A DNA stretch of 64,000 bases from Hippophae tibetana (taxonomy: Eukaryota > Streptophyta > Magnoliopsida > Rosales > Elaeagnaceae), in assembly GCA_037013495.1 (NCBI GenBank), contig CM072806.1, positions 24,266,001 to 24,330,000 of the forward strand, read 5' to 3'. The notes under the pieces were generated by a model that saw only the letters and a list, made by a program, of their open reading frames with translations, did no database searches and was not told the DNA's origin. The first letter of the stretch is position 1. Each line of letters begins with the position of its first letter. Shown here piece after piece: positions 46,994 to 57,706 of the stretch. Position numbers and translations under genes: made by a program.

Positions 46994-47562
46994 AAACCCT
47001 AAACCCTAAACCCTAAACCCAAAATTTCAAAACCCTAAATCCAAATCCTAAAACCCTAAACCCTAAATCTTAAAACATAAATCCCTAAACCCTAAACCCT
47101 AAACCCTAAAACATTAAACCTTAAATTCCAAATCCTAAAACCCTAAACCCTAAATCCCTAAACCCTAAACCTAAAACCCTAAACCTCAATCCCTAAACCC
47201 CAAATCCCCAAATCCCTAAACCCAAAATTCCTAAACCCTAAACCTTAAAACATAAATCCCATAACCCTAAACCCCAAATTCCAAATCCTAAAACCCTAAA
47301 CCCTAAACCTTGAACCCTAAAACCCTAAACCTTAAAACATAAATCCCAAAACCCAAAACCCTAAAACATAAATCCCAAAACCCTAAACCCCAAATTCCAA
47401 ATTCCAAATCCTAAAACCTTAAACCCCAAATCCAAAATTCTAAAACCCTAAACCATTTTTAGAAAAATAATAATTTTAACCCTAAACCTACAAATATAAC
47501 CCTAAATCCTAAATCCCTAAACCCTAAATCCCATATCCCAAACCTCAAAACCCTAAACCCTA
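46994..47562 (+). repeat. Degenerate telomere-type (CCCTAAA)n array
   Basis: About 570 bases built of CCCTAAA and variants (CCCTAAAC, CCTAAAA, ATCCCTAAA). Up to four or five perfect consecutive units occur, as near 47000-47020 and 47085-47105. The C-rich strand is the plus strand. It is interrupted by a short non-repeat piece (AGAAAAATAATAATTTTAA, also found again after the array). Confidence 0.9.
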
Positions 47563-47825
47563 TTTAGAAAAATAATAATTTTAATAATATATTTCTTTTT
47601 AATTAAGTAATAATTATTTAGAAAAATTTCAATAATGTATTTTGTCTCACGAAAAAATAATAATTAAATGACATTATTTGAACTTTACAGCATGTAGGGG
47701 TATTAAGGTCATTTACAACTTTTTCATTCCATTCCAGTGGCAAACCAAAAACTGTAATCCTGATTCCGAGCTTGATTCGAGTGGTCAAACCAAACAAAAT
47801 TGTTTCCTTTCCATTCCATTCCATT

Positions 47826-47873
47826 CCGATTCCGATTCCGATTCCGATTCTGATTCTGATTCTGATTCTGATT
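47826..47873 (+). repeat. (GATTCY)n hexamer repeat
   Basis: Eight tandem hexamers, GATTCC shifting to GATTCT, next to the right inverted end of the TIR element. Confidence 0.9.
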
Positions 47874-47897
47874 TCATTCCACGAATCAAACGCCACC

Positions 47898-49134
47898 TAA
47901 ATGTAATATCTCTCAAAGAAAAAATTTCAATTTTTTTTTTAAAATTAATAATTCTCCCTCTCAAATAAATCTCCGTTTTTTATTTTCAATTAATACTTAA
48001 TAACTCTTCCCTTTTGTGTTATATAAATAACATAACTTTGAAGCATAGATAATCCATAAAAGAAACATTCAATAAAAGCAATGAATGAAGTCCCCCTAAG
48101 TGCTATGACTCCTCAAAATAAAGTTTAATAAAATATAAATTTATAAAATATGATAAATATAAATTCTTTTAAGGTAATATACTTATTTAAACATAACTAT
48201 AATAGAACACTCAAATGATGAAATCAATTTTGTGCTAAGTGTGACTATCCATTGATAATATAAATATATATAGACAAGACATACAAACATACTAACATAA
48301 GTGACATATCAACAATCACAAAAAGTAAGAGACATGTTCGAACTATAATAGTATGTCAATTTGTTCATTTATGGCCAGTTATAGAAGATTCAAAAGAAAG
48401 AATGTCAATTATCATGAAAAACTATAGCTGAATTTATACTTGCACATAATAAAATTTACTTGTCAAGAGAGAACTTAGTTAACTTTTGATTTTACATTCT
48501 CCCTTATTATTTATTATTATTTTTGTAAGGGATTGATTGCATATTTTATTTTTGTATATCTATTAGTGGCTCTTTCTTTTTATGCAAGCAATTAGTTTAG
48601 TATTTTTCCTTTTCCTTTAATATTATTAGTATTATTTAAGGAAATATGCACAAGCCAAAAATCTAGTATGATAACTTTTACACTAGTTATGAGGTATCCC
48701 TCTCCACTCACTGTGGTAGCTTTACATATCATAGTAGGTAGCCCTCTCAAAACTAGGAATCTCTCTATAGTAGCATTTTATAAAGTAAAAGACAAAGCTC
48801 AAACACAATTTTGTAATTAAGGTTATCTAAAGGCTTAAAATCTCACAATATTAATCATAAACTTCAAGCATGACATACATATGTATCTAATGAGTATATG
48901 AGTATGTTCATGTCAACATTGATCACTAGATATTAAGATTATATAAATGCACAGGTCAAAATATCCATGTGCACAATGTATAGTCAATCAAGAGAAATAT
49001 GAAAATAGTATGTAATGTTCATGTCAATGTTAAAAAAAATCTACTTTTTATTTTTCGTTATTTTTTATCTATGAAAAACAAATAAACAAATAATCAAAAC
49101 AAAAAAGTAGAAACAAAAATTTACTAAGAAAAAT
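47898..49134. other. 3' noncoding region of the SIRE-like Copia, right part
   Basis: AT-rich sequence downstream of RNase H. No env-like ORF is recognisable, although SIRE-type elements often have one here. Confidence 0.5.
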
Positions 49135-50580
49135 TTAATCAATAGTGTAGATTCTTAAGGCACTTCTAAGAGATTCAAATCGTTGGATATCAAGTGGCTT
49201 AGTGAATAAATAAGCTAATTGTCTTTCAATAGGCACAAACTCAAGGGATAATATTTTGTTTTCTACTAGTTTTTTAATAAAAAAAAGTCTAATACCATAT
49301 GTTTTGTTCGAGAATGTAGAACATGATTTTTTAAGATACATATAGCACTAGTATTATTATATTAAAAATGAATAGTACCTTGTTTAAAACCAAATTCCTT
49401 AAGCATGTTCTAATCCATAGAAGTTGTGTGCAAAAGCTTCCAATGGCAATGTATTCAGCCTCTGTAGTAGATAAAGAGATGGAATTTTTTTTCTTGCTAT
49501 GCCAGGATATAAGATTATGCAAATATAAAAATAACAACTTGAAGTGCTTTTTCTTACATCCCAACTTCCTACCTAATCTATATCTGTGTATCCACTAATT
49601 TTACAGGTAGTATCATTAGTAAATCAAATACCAAATTTTTAGTTCCATAGACATACATGATTATTCTTTTGACACGTTCAATATGTGGTTCACTAGGATC
49701 TAGTTGATAACATGCACAAACACCAACATTAAAACAAATATCAAGTCTACTTGTTGTGAGGTACAAAAAGCTTCCTATCATACTTCCATGTAGCATTTGA
49801 TCAATTCTCTTACCTAACTCTTCCAATGAAATTTTGACGCTTGTACTTATGAAGGTTTTCAAATGTTTACTTGTATCAAGTCCAAATTTCTTAATTAGAT
49901 TATATGTATACTTATTTTGAGAAGTAAAGATACCATCATTTAGTTGTTTAATTTTCAAACCAAGAAAATATGTGAGCTCGCCCATGATAGACATTTCAAA
50001 TTCACTAGTTATTATATTCACAAGGTCTTTGACAAGAGAGTTCGATGTTAACCCAAAAACTATGTCATCAATATATATTTGAGCAATGAATATATCATCT
50101 TTGGCCCTTTTAATAAAAAAGAGTTTTACCAACTCTCCTTCGAATAAATCCCTTGTCCAAGAGATAAGTTGTAAGTCTCTCATACCAAGCTCTAAAAGCT
50201 TATTTCAAACCATAAAGAGTCTTATTGATTTTATAAACATGCTTTAGTAATTGTGGGTCAACAAGACCTTTTGGTTGTTCAACATAGATTTCTTCATTAA
50301 GTAGACCATTTAGGAAAGCAAACTTTACATCCATTTGAAAAAGTTTAAATTTCATAAGCACGCAATGGAAAGTAAAATTCTAATTGATTTTATTTACCTA
50401 TAGGAGTAAATGTTTTATCAAAATCAATTCCTTCAACTTTTCTATATCCTTGGACAACTAGTCTAGCTTTATTTCTAATCACAGTATCATATTCATCATA
50501 TTTATTTTAAAACACTCATTTAGTTCCTATGATGTTTTTGTCATTATTTCTAGGTACTAATGTCCAAACATCATTCCTAG
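49135..50580 (-). pseudogene. pol: RT and RNase H of the SIRE-like Copia, decayed
   Basis: RT is open at 50183-49578 (201 codons): FIAQIYIDDIVFGLTSNSLV with the catalytic YIDD, then MGELTYFLGLKIKQLNDGIF and SRLDICFNVGVCACYQLDP. RNase H lies in two frames (49564-49331, 49341-49135): SISLSTTEAEYIAIGSFCTQ and VPIERQLAYLFTKPLD. The N-terminal RT part (about 50580-50184) is decayed but aligns. Confidence 0.85.
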
Positions 50581-51398
50581 TAAATTAAGCTAACTCATCC
50601 TACATGACATTTTTCTAGATTTCATTTTTAAATTCTTTATTAACATACTTTGTTTTTTGTTTGAGAAACATAACAAAGATGATTCACCTGACTTACTTGT
50701 CTTCTTCTAGTTAACATGCTTGTATTTGGTTCATCAATGATATTTTCAATTAGGTGATTTTTGACGGTACGTGTTGGCTTTTGAATTTGAGTGTTGTGCA
50801 TGATATCATCATCCTTCAAGGCTGACTCTTCATCTAGCTCATTTTTTAACTTTTCAGTGTTAGATGTTTCATCATTCAATACCTTAGTTGGAAAGCTTGC
50901 ACTTAGAAGTTCATTTTTATCATATGTAATTGAGTATTAGTATCTACATCAGATTTTGTTTTTTTTCTATTATAGACCTAAAAGACTTGAGTTTAGATTA
51001 TTAATACATTCACATAAATCAATTTTTTTTATTTTTCCAACATTGAAGTATTTATTTCATATAATTTTAGTTTTTCATTAAGTTTAGATACTTTTATAAG
51101 CAACCCAACTTTTTTCCTTTTTGCATCCTACTAAATTTATGAACAATTCACTAAGGACATTAACATAAAATTTATTCAGTAAGAATTCAAAGTCACTTTC
51201 CTCATTGTCTAAATCAATATCAAACTTACTAAAACATCCAACAATTTTTGCAACAAATGCCAAAAGGTTGCTATAATTGTTTTATGATTCAATTAGATTA
51301 TCAAGAGCACTTTCAAAGTTAATAAGTGTAGTATTGAAGGCTATTCTAGTTTGGTTTTTCTTGTTGACATAATCAACTACAAAGTGGCCATAACCCAT
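50581..51398 (-). pseudogene. Post-integrase linker and decayed gag tail of the SIRE-like Copia
   Basis: The open stretch 50879-50640 ends with SMLTRRRQVSQVNHLCYVSQ, typical of the region after the integrase in SIRE-type elements. To its right the sequence leads straight into gag's acidic C-terminal part. Protease and the integrase core are absent, implying an internal deletion. Confidence 0.65.
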
Positions 51399-52215
51399 TC
51401 ATTCAAAACATTGAGATTCAATGGGTTTATATTTCTTGCCTTCAGAATGCACAAGTTTGAGTTCTCTAAAATTTTGATCCTTTGGGCAACTTGATTGTCC
51501 TTTGCTTTGAGGATTCTTTTTGTTGAAGATTTTATTTAATATTCTAGCTATGAGTATCAGTTTTTCATCATCATTATCACCATCTTCAATCATGGTGGCT
51601 TTGAAAGTGATACCTTTGTTCTTTGAAGGTGTTTGAAAACTCATCTCAAAAGTGAAAGGGAGCTAACTTGTTCCTCAATTTTGATCGTGTCTACATCTTT
51701 GATTTCCTCAATGATAGTAACTGTAGCATGGAAGTGATCTAGTAAAGAATAAAGAATCTTTCAAACCAACAATATCACATAATTTAATCTAAAATTCAAA
51801 AAAGGTTTCAGACTTTTCCATTCTAAGATTTTCAAACCTAGTGTATAGCATATGAAGTTTTGTTCTTTTAACTTGAATGGTTCCCTTATCGATAACCTCT
51901 AAAATATCCCAGACATGCTTGAAAATTTCAACATTAGATATACGCCAAAATTCTGCAACAGACATAACACCGAAGATAGCATCTATACCCTTTAGTTCCA
52001 GTTACTACCAATTTTGTCTTCAATAGTCCACTCATTCTTAGGTTTAAGAGTGATTACATTATCTTTGATAACTGTAGGTGATTCCCAACCATAAATAATA
52101 GAGTTTTAGATACTCTCATCTATAAAACATAAAAGGCTCTCATATGAGTATTTCAATATGAATAGTTAGATCAACCAAAGAAAGCAGCACGGGTTATAGA
52201 TGAACCCTCTCTCAA
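51399..52215 (-). pseudogene. gag: Gag of the SIRE-like Copia, decayed
   Basis: Pieces of a Copia gag: EFWRISNVEIFKHVWDILEV and IQVKRTKLHMLYTRFENLRM in one part, then SFQTPSKNKGITFKATMIED at 51644-51399. The zinc knuckle just downstream is degenerate (CFE, then GYGHF). Stops occur in between. Confidence 0.72.
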
Positions 52216-52263
52216 ATGATCCATGACAAGGTCTTATGTAGCACTAAGTGCATCTAGTGACTT

Positions 52264-52275
52264 GCTCTGATATGA
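52264..52275 (-). promoter_or_regulatory. Primer-binding site, initiator tRNA-Met type
   Basis: The minus strand reads TCATATCAGAGC, two changes from TGGTATCAGAGC, just after the 5' LTR end. Confidence 0.75.
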
Positions 52276-52277
52276 AA

Positions 52278-53646
52278 TGAGAGCTTTTTAAGTTATATAT
52301 CTAATTAACTAAGAGGGTGAATAAATAATTATCAAGAATATGATAAATTAAAATTTCATGAACAGCCAAACAAGTAATCGCATATAAGTAAAATAATGTA
52401 GAAATAAAGATTCACATAATATTTTTAGGTGGAAACAACCTAAGTCACAACAAGGACCTAATAGAAAAACCTTGGTCCACTATGAAAATATGTTCAATTA
52501 TAAGGCTAGGGTTCAAACTACCTTCAAAGGTAATGCCCCCAAGTAACCTACTTATAAGCCTCCATTTTTTTCACATTATCCACAAGCAAGGTTTTGAATT
52601 TGAATCAATGCTCTAATAAACTCAAGACACACAAGTTATCAAATCCATTCAGCTAACATTAGAAAAGTTAGCCCAAAAGCACAAGTGTAAGATATGTCTT
52701 AGAGTAGATTGAGCAATGAACAATCATAGTTAGATGATTTAATAGAATACTAGATAAACCAAAATCACTAGCAAACCCTAAAAAAATGATTAAGCATAAT
52801 ATCATAAATAACGTAGGCTTGTTAATCAATCAAACACAACCAAAAAATGTTTGATGGATTAACTAATAAAAAATCCTAACAAAATAATTTTGCAAAACAA
52901 GTTTAGAGAGAGAGCATAAGTTTTAAAAGTTAAAGAAATTTTGGATAAAAGATTTGTATGCTTTAGGTTTGTTTAAATAAAATTTGTTTAAGCACTAGAT
53001 CAAAGGATAATTATTTATTTGTCTAGAAATTACTTTATATAGCTTTAAAGAATGAGGAAAATATAGTAATTAAAAGTTTTGATTCGAGTAAAACAATTAG
53101 GTCAAAGTTAAAACCTTGTCACTCGATCAATCTAAGTTGAGCTCCATCGATCAAACAAATAAGATCAATCGATCGAAAAAGGGTTTCGATCGATCCAAGC
53201 AACAATCAATAAAATATCGATCGATCTAGACAAATCTCGATCAATACACCCTATAAAAATAAAAATCTGATACTAGATAAATTGAACGAGAGAAATACAA
53301 GATCGTTCTAGCCCTCGATCGATCAAATACAAAACTTCGATCAATCTACCCCATATTAAAATTAATTTCAATAGGACTTAATTTGTATTGGATTGATGCT
53401 CAATTGATTTATCACCTTGATCGATCCAAAAATTACTCGATCAGTTTAGTAACCTATATATTAAATGTTCCTATGTGTCTAATATGAAATCTAATATGCA
53501 TAAGAACATAAATATACCTAAGATATGTTCATTTGAAGCTCGATAGTTTCTTCGACTTGAATAATGAACTTGAAAGATATGTCTAGAAACTAAATTACAT
53601 TTAAATATTTTGTTCACGAATATTATCAATACTCATAAACCTTACA
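52278..53646 (-). repeat. 5' LTR of the SIRE-like Copia (1369 bp)
   Basis: Starts TGTAAGGTTTATGAG at 53646 and ends CTCA at 52278 on the minus strand. Followed by the tRNA-Met primer site and flanked outside by the duplication AATGT. Confidence 0.87.
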
Positions 53647-53651
53647 AATGT

Positions 53652-54952
53652 GACAAAACATGCTTTAGAATAGATAGAGAGGCATACCCAACTTATTATG
53701 TCATAAAGGGAAATCCTTTTAAAGATTATTAGAAACAACACATGCTGAATTATTAGAACAAGAATCAGAGAAGATATTGTTTACATATATTAGAGCAGAA
53801 GACCTAGCATGAGAGGGTAAGGAAGAAATAGCAGGTTGTTTGAATTGTTAATTGAAAGCATGCAAGCCATAATGCATTTTTTCTCTAAATCAGAATGTGA
53901 TCTGTTGTATGATCCTTCACATCACAATGTAAAGCATAGAATTCAAAATAAATACCAATATCAAATGCAAACTTAGACATACTAATTAAATTATTGACAA
54001 TAGAATGAACATTAAAGATCTCATTTAGAATAAAGGACTTAAGAATTCAAATGAAAACATTAGAACCTATACGAACAATTTTTAAATTCTTACCATCACC
54101 AAATTGTCATTCTCAATGTTGAATCATGGCTAAATTATGGGGATCAAAAGTGACATGGTGCGAAGCACCAAAATTAGTATACCAAAATGGGTAAAAAGGT
54201 GCATTCACATAAAAATCATAAGATTGAGATTCTTGAAAAGAATGAAAATCTTAAGAAAAATTTGACATATTGAAATTCACATATTGACTAAGATCATTTG
54301 ATTCTTTATTGGGACATGTGGCTACCATTGCTTGCATATTACTCTATGATAAGGAAGGTGAAACCAATAACATGACACCAGATATTAATTTGTAAAAATT
54401 CCTAAAATGTTTATTTTATTGTAATTATGTTCACAACGTATGGCTAGTGATAAAAATATGTCCAAATTTAAGCATAATTGCATCATTATTCATACATTGT
54501 ATGCATAATTGTAACTTTAAAAATGTATGTTGTTAGGCATGTTTTTATTGTTACCCATACGTTGTGGGCATACTTGTAACAAAGTAAATGTTTTGGATAT
54601 TTTACAAATTGTCCCAAACATTTTGTGCATAAAATGTAATTAACACATTATTATTGTTGTTAAATCTACCATATCTCCCAACATTACAAGGAGAGTAAAA
54701 TTATACATGATGTTTCCAAGCACCACTGTTTGGACTACCAGATGGAACAAATTCACCATTATAAGGACTAAATCCATAATTAGAGCCCATTTGCAAGCTA
54801 AGATTATACGAAGGATATCTCATTTGAGGAGACATATTAGCCAATTGTCTCGAATCAAAACCAGACGATGATCTTATATTAGCTCCACCTGACACACTAG
54901 AACCTCATTCTAAAGACTTGAAACTCACATTTACAAATGGAAGGGATGCAAT
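53652..54952 (-). pseudogene. Protease and gag-side sequence of the old Copia
   Basis: Continues the element of 42282-45158 past the SIRE-like insertion. It carries the retropepsin piece with GASHHVTFDPHNLAM (about 54175-54130), then GDGKNLKIVRIGSNVFI. Further up is a Gly/Ser/Asn-rich gag end (54895-54701, SGFDSRQLANMSPQMRYPSY). A catalytic DSG is not clear just before GASHHVT. It is truncated at 54952 by the next LTR. Confidence 0.72.
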
Positions 54953-55446
54953 TGTGAGATTCCTTCAACATTCTTGTTACGCTCCCAGCACACATGCAGC
55001 CACCATCCATCATACAGTACACCATGTAGCCACTGCGCACAAGCTGCATTCAACCATTACTTATGTTCTTTGCAGTTATAGTTACTGCTCAGAATTTTTC
55101 CTAGCATGAATGCGTCAAGTGTAATGCTACCTAAATCCATCGTGTGCCAAGTGACATAACAATTGTATTTTGTATGTCATTTTTTGTGTCCATGTGTATG
55201 CCTCTGTCATGTAAAATGGCCACTACATTCCATGTGTATACTGTTGCATTCCAGGTGGCTACCCACTGTAGAGCGTGAGTCTACTACCACTACATTCCAT
55301 ATGTCTATTGCCTCTTAAGTTGTTGTTATTTTGTTTACATCTTATATATGTATTTAAGGAGGATGAATAAAAAGAAAATGGAAGAAAATTATAACCAAAA
55401 ACACCCTTTTAAACTCTTTTTGATCTTGTCTGATTAGGACTTACCA
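54953..55446 (+). repeat. 5' LTR of the gene-capturing element (494 bp, start inferred)
   Basis: Starts TGTGAGATTCCTTCAAC where Copia similarity ends, and ends ACTTACCA two bases before the primer site. A TATA-like CTTATATATGTATTTAAGG lies at about 55341-55360. There is no partner LTR in the window, so the start is less sure than the end. Confidence 0.6.
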
Positions 55447-55448
55447 AT

Positions 55449-55460
55449 TGGTATTATAGT
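55449..55460 (+). promoter_or_regulatory. Primer-binding site, tRNA-Met type, degenerate
   Basis: TGGTATTATAGT, compared with TGGTATCAGAGC; ten bases upstream of the gag ATG. Confidence 0.6.
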
Positions 55461-55705
55461 AGAAATTAAATGGAAACAAACCAAGAGCGAATTAAGAATC
55501 TAAGAACTAGTTTGGATGGCTTACAAAACAGCTTCACACGACTAGAATTTAGAATCGGTGGTAAGTTGCATCAACTTGAGGAAACTCTCAATACAATCTC
55601 AGATGTCTTGATACATAGACAAGGATCTCCTTCAAAGACTACAGGCGACCATCATGGAAGTCAGTCTTCCAATAGTCAAAACTATGAGCCAAGAGAGAGC
55701 AATAG

Positions 55706-56849
55706 AAAGCACGCTGAAGATACGTTTTCTACACATTGTAACTAACTTACTCCTCTCTTCTCTAGAAATGTGGAGCAAGAAAAAAGGATTTTACAACTAT
55801 ATAACTTGATCGATGAGCTTGAGAATACATTTGACATCAAGGAAGCACATAAGATCAACGATGGTCCATTTGGCAAAAATATCAACTCTGTATAGAAAAC
55901 TATTAGTATACCTCTAATTATGGAGGTTGATGTTTTTCTAAGACCTGATGTTTGGAAATAAGTTTGTGCTAATATATTTGAGCTTAGCATGGAGCAATTA
56001 AGTGTTACTGAATATCTTAAATTCAAAAAAGAACTTATTGATGGACAAGTCAATGATAAGTATGTATTGAAGCTTGAATTTAAGTCGTTCAAGGCCACGT
56101 AACCTCACCTGAACCGGTCTTCATCTATTGGCAATGGTGTTCAGTTCCTTAACCACCACTTTTCATTAGTTATGATTCGCAACAAGGAATCTTTGGTGCC
56201 ATTACTTGATTTTCTTAGAGTAAAAAAATACAAAGGGCATGCATTGATGTTAAATGATCAGATAACAAGCATATCCAAACTTCATTATGCTTCAACTAAG
56301 GCTAAGGATAACCTTTCTAAGTTTCTACTTAAAATTCCCTATTTTGAGTTTGATTATGTATTGTAAGGAATGGGTTTCAAGAAAGGTTGGAGAGATACTA
56401 CAACACGGGTAATTAAAGTAATACAACTTCTCTAACATATTCTTCAGGATCCTAATCCATCTATATTAGAGACATTCCTTGGGATAATACCCATGGTATT
56501 GAATGTTGTCATTTTTTCTCCATATGAGTACTTTGGGCAAGTAAATGTTTTGAATTTTCCTGATACTAGTGAGCAAGTTATTTATATTCTAGATCAAGTA
56601 CTTGCTCTGGAGAATAAGATACTTCTTAAAATTCAAAAGCAAGGATTAGGCTTCAAACCAAGAATTATCGTTTCCTAATTAATACCTGATGCAAAAGGAA
56701 CTACATGTAACCAGAGGTTGGAAAGAGTTAGTGGAACTGAACACACACATATCTTGAGGATTCTGTTTAGATCAAAGAAAGGAATTCTTCACAAATGGAT
56801 CTCAAGGGTTGATATATGGTCTTATCTAGAGACATATGTTGAAGATGCT
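55706..56849 (+). pseudogene. SUS: Captured sucrose synthase fragment, intronless
   Basis: Similar to plant sucrose synthase from about residue 12 to about residue 360, closest by memory to the SUS2/SUS3-type clade. Landmarks: [109 protein letters not shown]. It covers the N-terminal regulatory domains and the start of the GT-B glycosyltransferase fold. The UDP-glucose-binding half is absent, so it could never have been a working enzyme. The region is interrupted by several introns in plant SUS genes but is continuous here. Seven in-frame stops. Confidence 0.88.
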
Positions 56850-57254
56850 TCTCCACCGCCATCTCTTATTATTCCTTTAGATGTTATCCCTTTGCAAATT
56901 GAGATGGCACATGAACCTGTCAAAAAAAAAGTACTACACCTTCTAGTTTCTAGACATGGCCTCGACACTAAAGACCAAAAATTGGATCTATTGACTAACC
57001 ATTACAAAGTTAATTTTACCAACATTGATTTTTTTCATTACAATGTGTCTCTTTCATATGAAGATGGTTGACCTATTGATGCTAAGGGTGTAGGGAGAAG
57101 ATTCCTTGAGAAGAATCATGAAACTTATCGTGATGATCTTGTTGGCATGAAATTTACTTATGATGCAAAGAAGATCTTATTCACTATTGGAGCCCTCCCT
57201 CACAAGAAGCTTGAGTTCATGGTTTTATTAGAAGAGTTCTTATCAAACAAAAAC
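56850..57254 (+). pseudogene. AGO4: Captured AGO4-type Argonaute N-terminal fragment, intronless
   Basis: Starts at the proline-rich AGO4-type N-terminus ([14 protein letters not shown]), then [38 protein letters not shown] and LFTIGALPHKKLEFMVLLEE. These are landmarks of the N domain of the AGO4/6/8/9 clade, which guides RNA-directed DNA methylation. PAZ, MID and PIWI are missing because the Copia LTR at 57255 cuts the copy. One in-frame stop (TGA at 57069, probably from an Arg CGA). Fused in phase to the sucrose synthase piece. Confidence 0.85.
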
Positions 57255-57556
57255 TGTCGGGTACCAGCTGATTCTTAATTTGTTTTCAGTTTTTGGAACT
57301 CTTAAAAACTACTTTTATTGAACTCAAAACCAGCCTTTATATAGGCTTTGGATTACAAATAAGTTACCACATTTTTAGCTACTCCTAGACGTGGATTTTC
57401 TAAGCCCTAAAGCTTCGGTGAAGCATTCAAACTAAGGGAAATAGCCAGCACATACCACTGGCTACACCCCACTTAAACTGGGGAGATTTATTCAAAACAA
57501 AAGCTAACAAAAATTCCTAAAAATCAGCTTTGAAAATAACTAGGTTAACACTTACA
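57255..57556 (-). repeat. 3' LTR of the Copia element (302 bp)
   Basis: On the minus strand it starts TGTAAGTGTTAACC after the polypurine tract AGTTTAAGGGAGGAAA (about 57557-57572) and ends GGTACCCGACA at the edge of the Argonaute piece. A TATA-like CCTATATAAAGGCTGG lies near 57330-57346. Confidence 0.75.
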
Positions 57557-57706
57557 TTTCCTCCCTTAAACTGTATTGCATACTGATGCAATCAGTTTAC
57601 TCTATCTTTGAACACATTCTCATCTTGTCTCTGAGCTTCAAGAATGCTTCCAACTTTAGTGGCTTTGCCATGATATCAGATATTTGTTCTTGAGTATGGA
57701 AATATA

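Larger units (their letters stand above)
46805..47897. mobile_element. PIF/Harbinger-like TIR element containing telomere-type repeats
   Basis: Left end CCCCATGTTTGGTTGGAGGG and the reverse complement of the right end (GGTGGCGTTTGATTCGTGG) are inverted copies. Both are followed by GGAATGGAATC-like sequence, and both are flanked by the trinucleotide TAA (46802-46804, 47898-47900), the TWA-type duplication of PIF/Harbinger. No transposase. More than half the interior is a degenerate CCCTAAA array. Confidence 0.65.
45164..53646 (-). mobile_element. SIRE/Maximus-like Copia element with perfect TSD
   Basis: Two related LTRs (52278-53646 as 5', 45164-46498 as 3') frame gag, a post-integrase linker, RT and RNase H, and a 2.6-kb 3' region. 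Identical 5-bp duplications AATGT lie at 45159-45163 and 53647-53651. The resemblance of RT (FIAQIYIDDIVFG) and gag to SIRE-type elements is strong. Protease and integrase core are missing, so it is nonautonomous. A TIR element sits in the 3' region. Confidence 0.87.
41727..54952 (-). mobile_element. Old Copia element, minus strand, split by a second Copia
   Basis: 3' LTR (41727-42236), RNase H, RT and integrase (42282-45158), then after the inserted SIRE-like element the protease and gag-side sequence (53652-54952). The 5' LTR is not seen; the copy is cut at 54952 by another LTR element. All domains are frameshifted. Lineage is probably Ale or Ivana-like by resemblance, not certain. Confidence 0.8.
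54953..57254 (+). mobile_element. LTR retrotransposon carrying sucrose synthase and AGO4-type cDNA pieces
   Basis: 5' LTR (54953-55446), tRNA-Met-type primer site, then an ORF starting as a chromovirus-like Gypsy gag that turns into host-gene sequence. It inserted into the old Copia and was itself cut by a Copia LTR at 57255, so its pol, if any, and 3' LTR are not visible. The Gypsy assignment is an inference from the gag N-terminus. Confidence 0.72.
55470..57254 (+). pseudogene. Chimeric ORF: gag start, sucrose synthase and Argonaute, one reading phase
   Basis: From the ATG at 55470 a single phase runs for 595 codons to the Copia LTR. Gag: METNQERIKNLRTSLDGL and following coiled sequence to about 55705. 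Sucrose synthase: about 55706-56849. AGO4-type Argonaute N-terminus: about 56850-57254. Only in-frame stops break it (55743, about 55893, 55959, 56100, 56364, 56433, 56676, 57069); no net frameshift is seen. Several stops fit C-to-T changes of CAA, CAG or CGA codons. Neither host piece has introns, although the plant genes do. The layout suggests the element once encoded a gag-SUS-AGO fusion, or that the chimera was made by template switching during reverse transcription. Confidence 0.82.

Noticed and set aside
46994..47562. True chromosome-end telomere or fusion point
   Set aside because: The array is short, degenerate, enclosed by inverted ends with TAA flanks, and embedded inside a Copia element.
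55706..57254. Functional sucrose synthase or Argonaute gene
   Set aside because: Only N-terminal fragments are present, fused together, intronless and with about eight stops; catalytic regions are absent.
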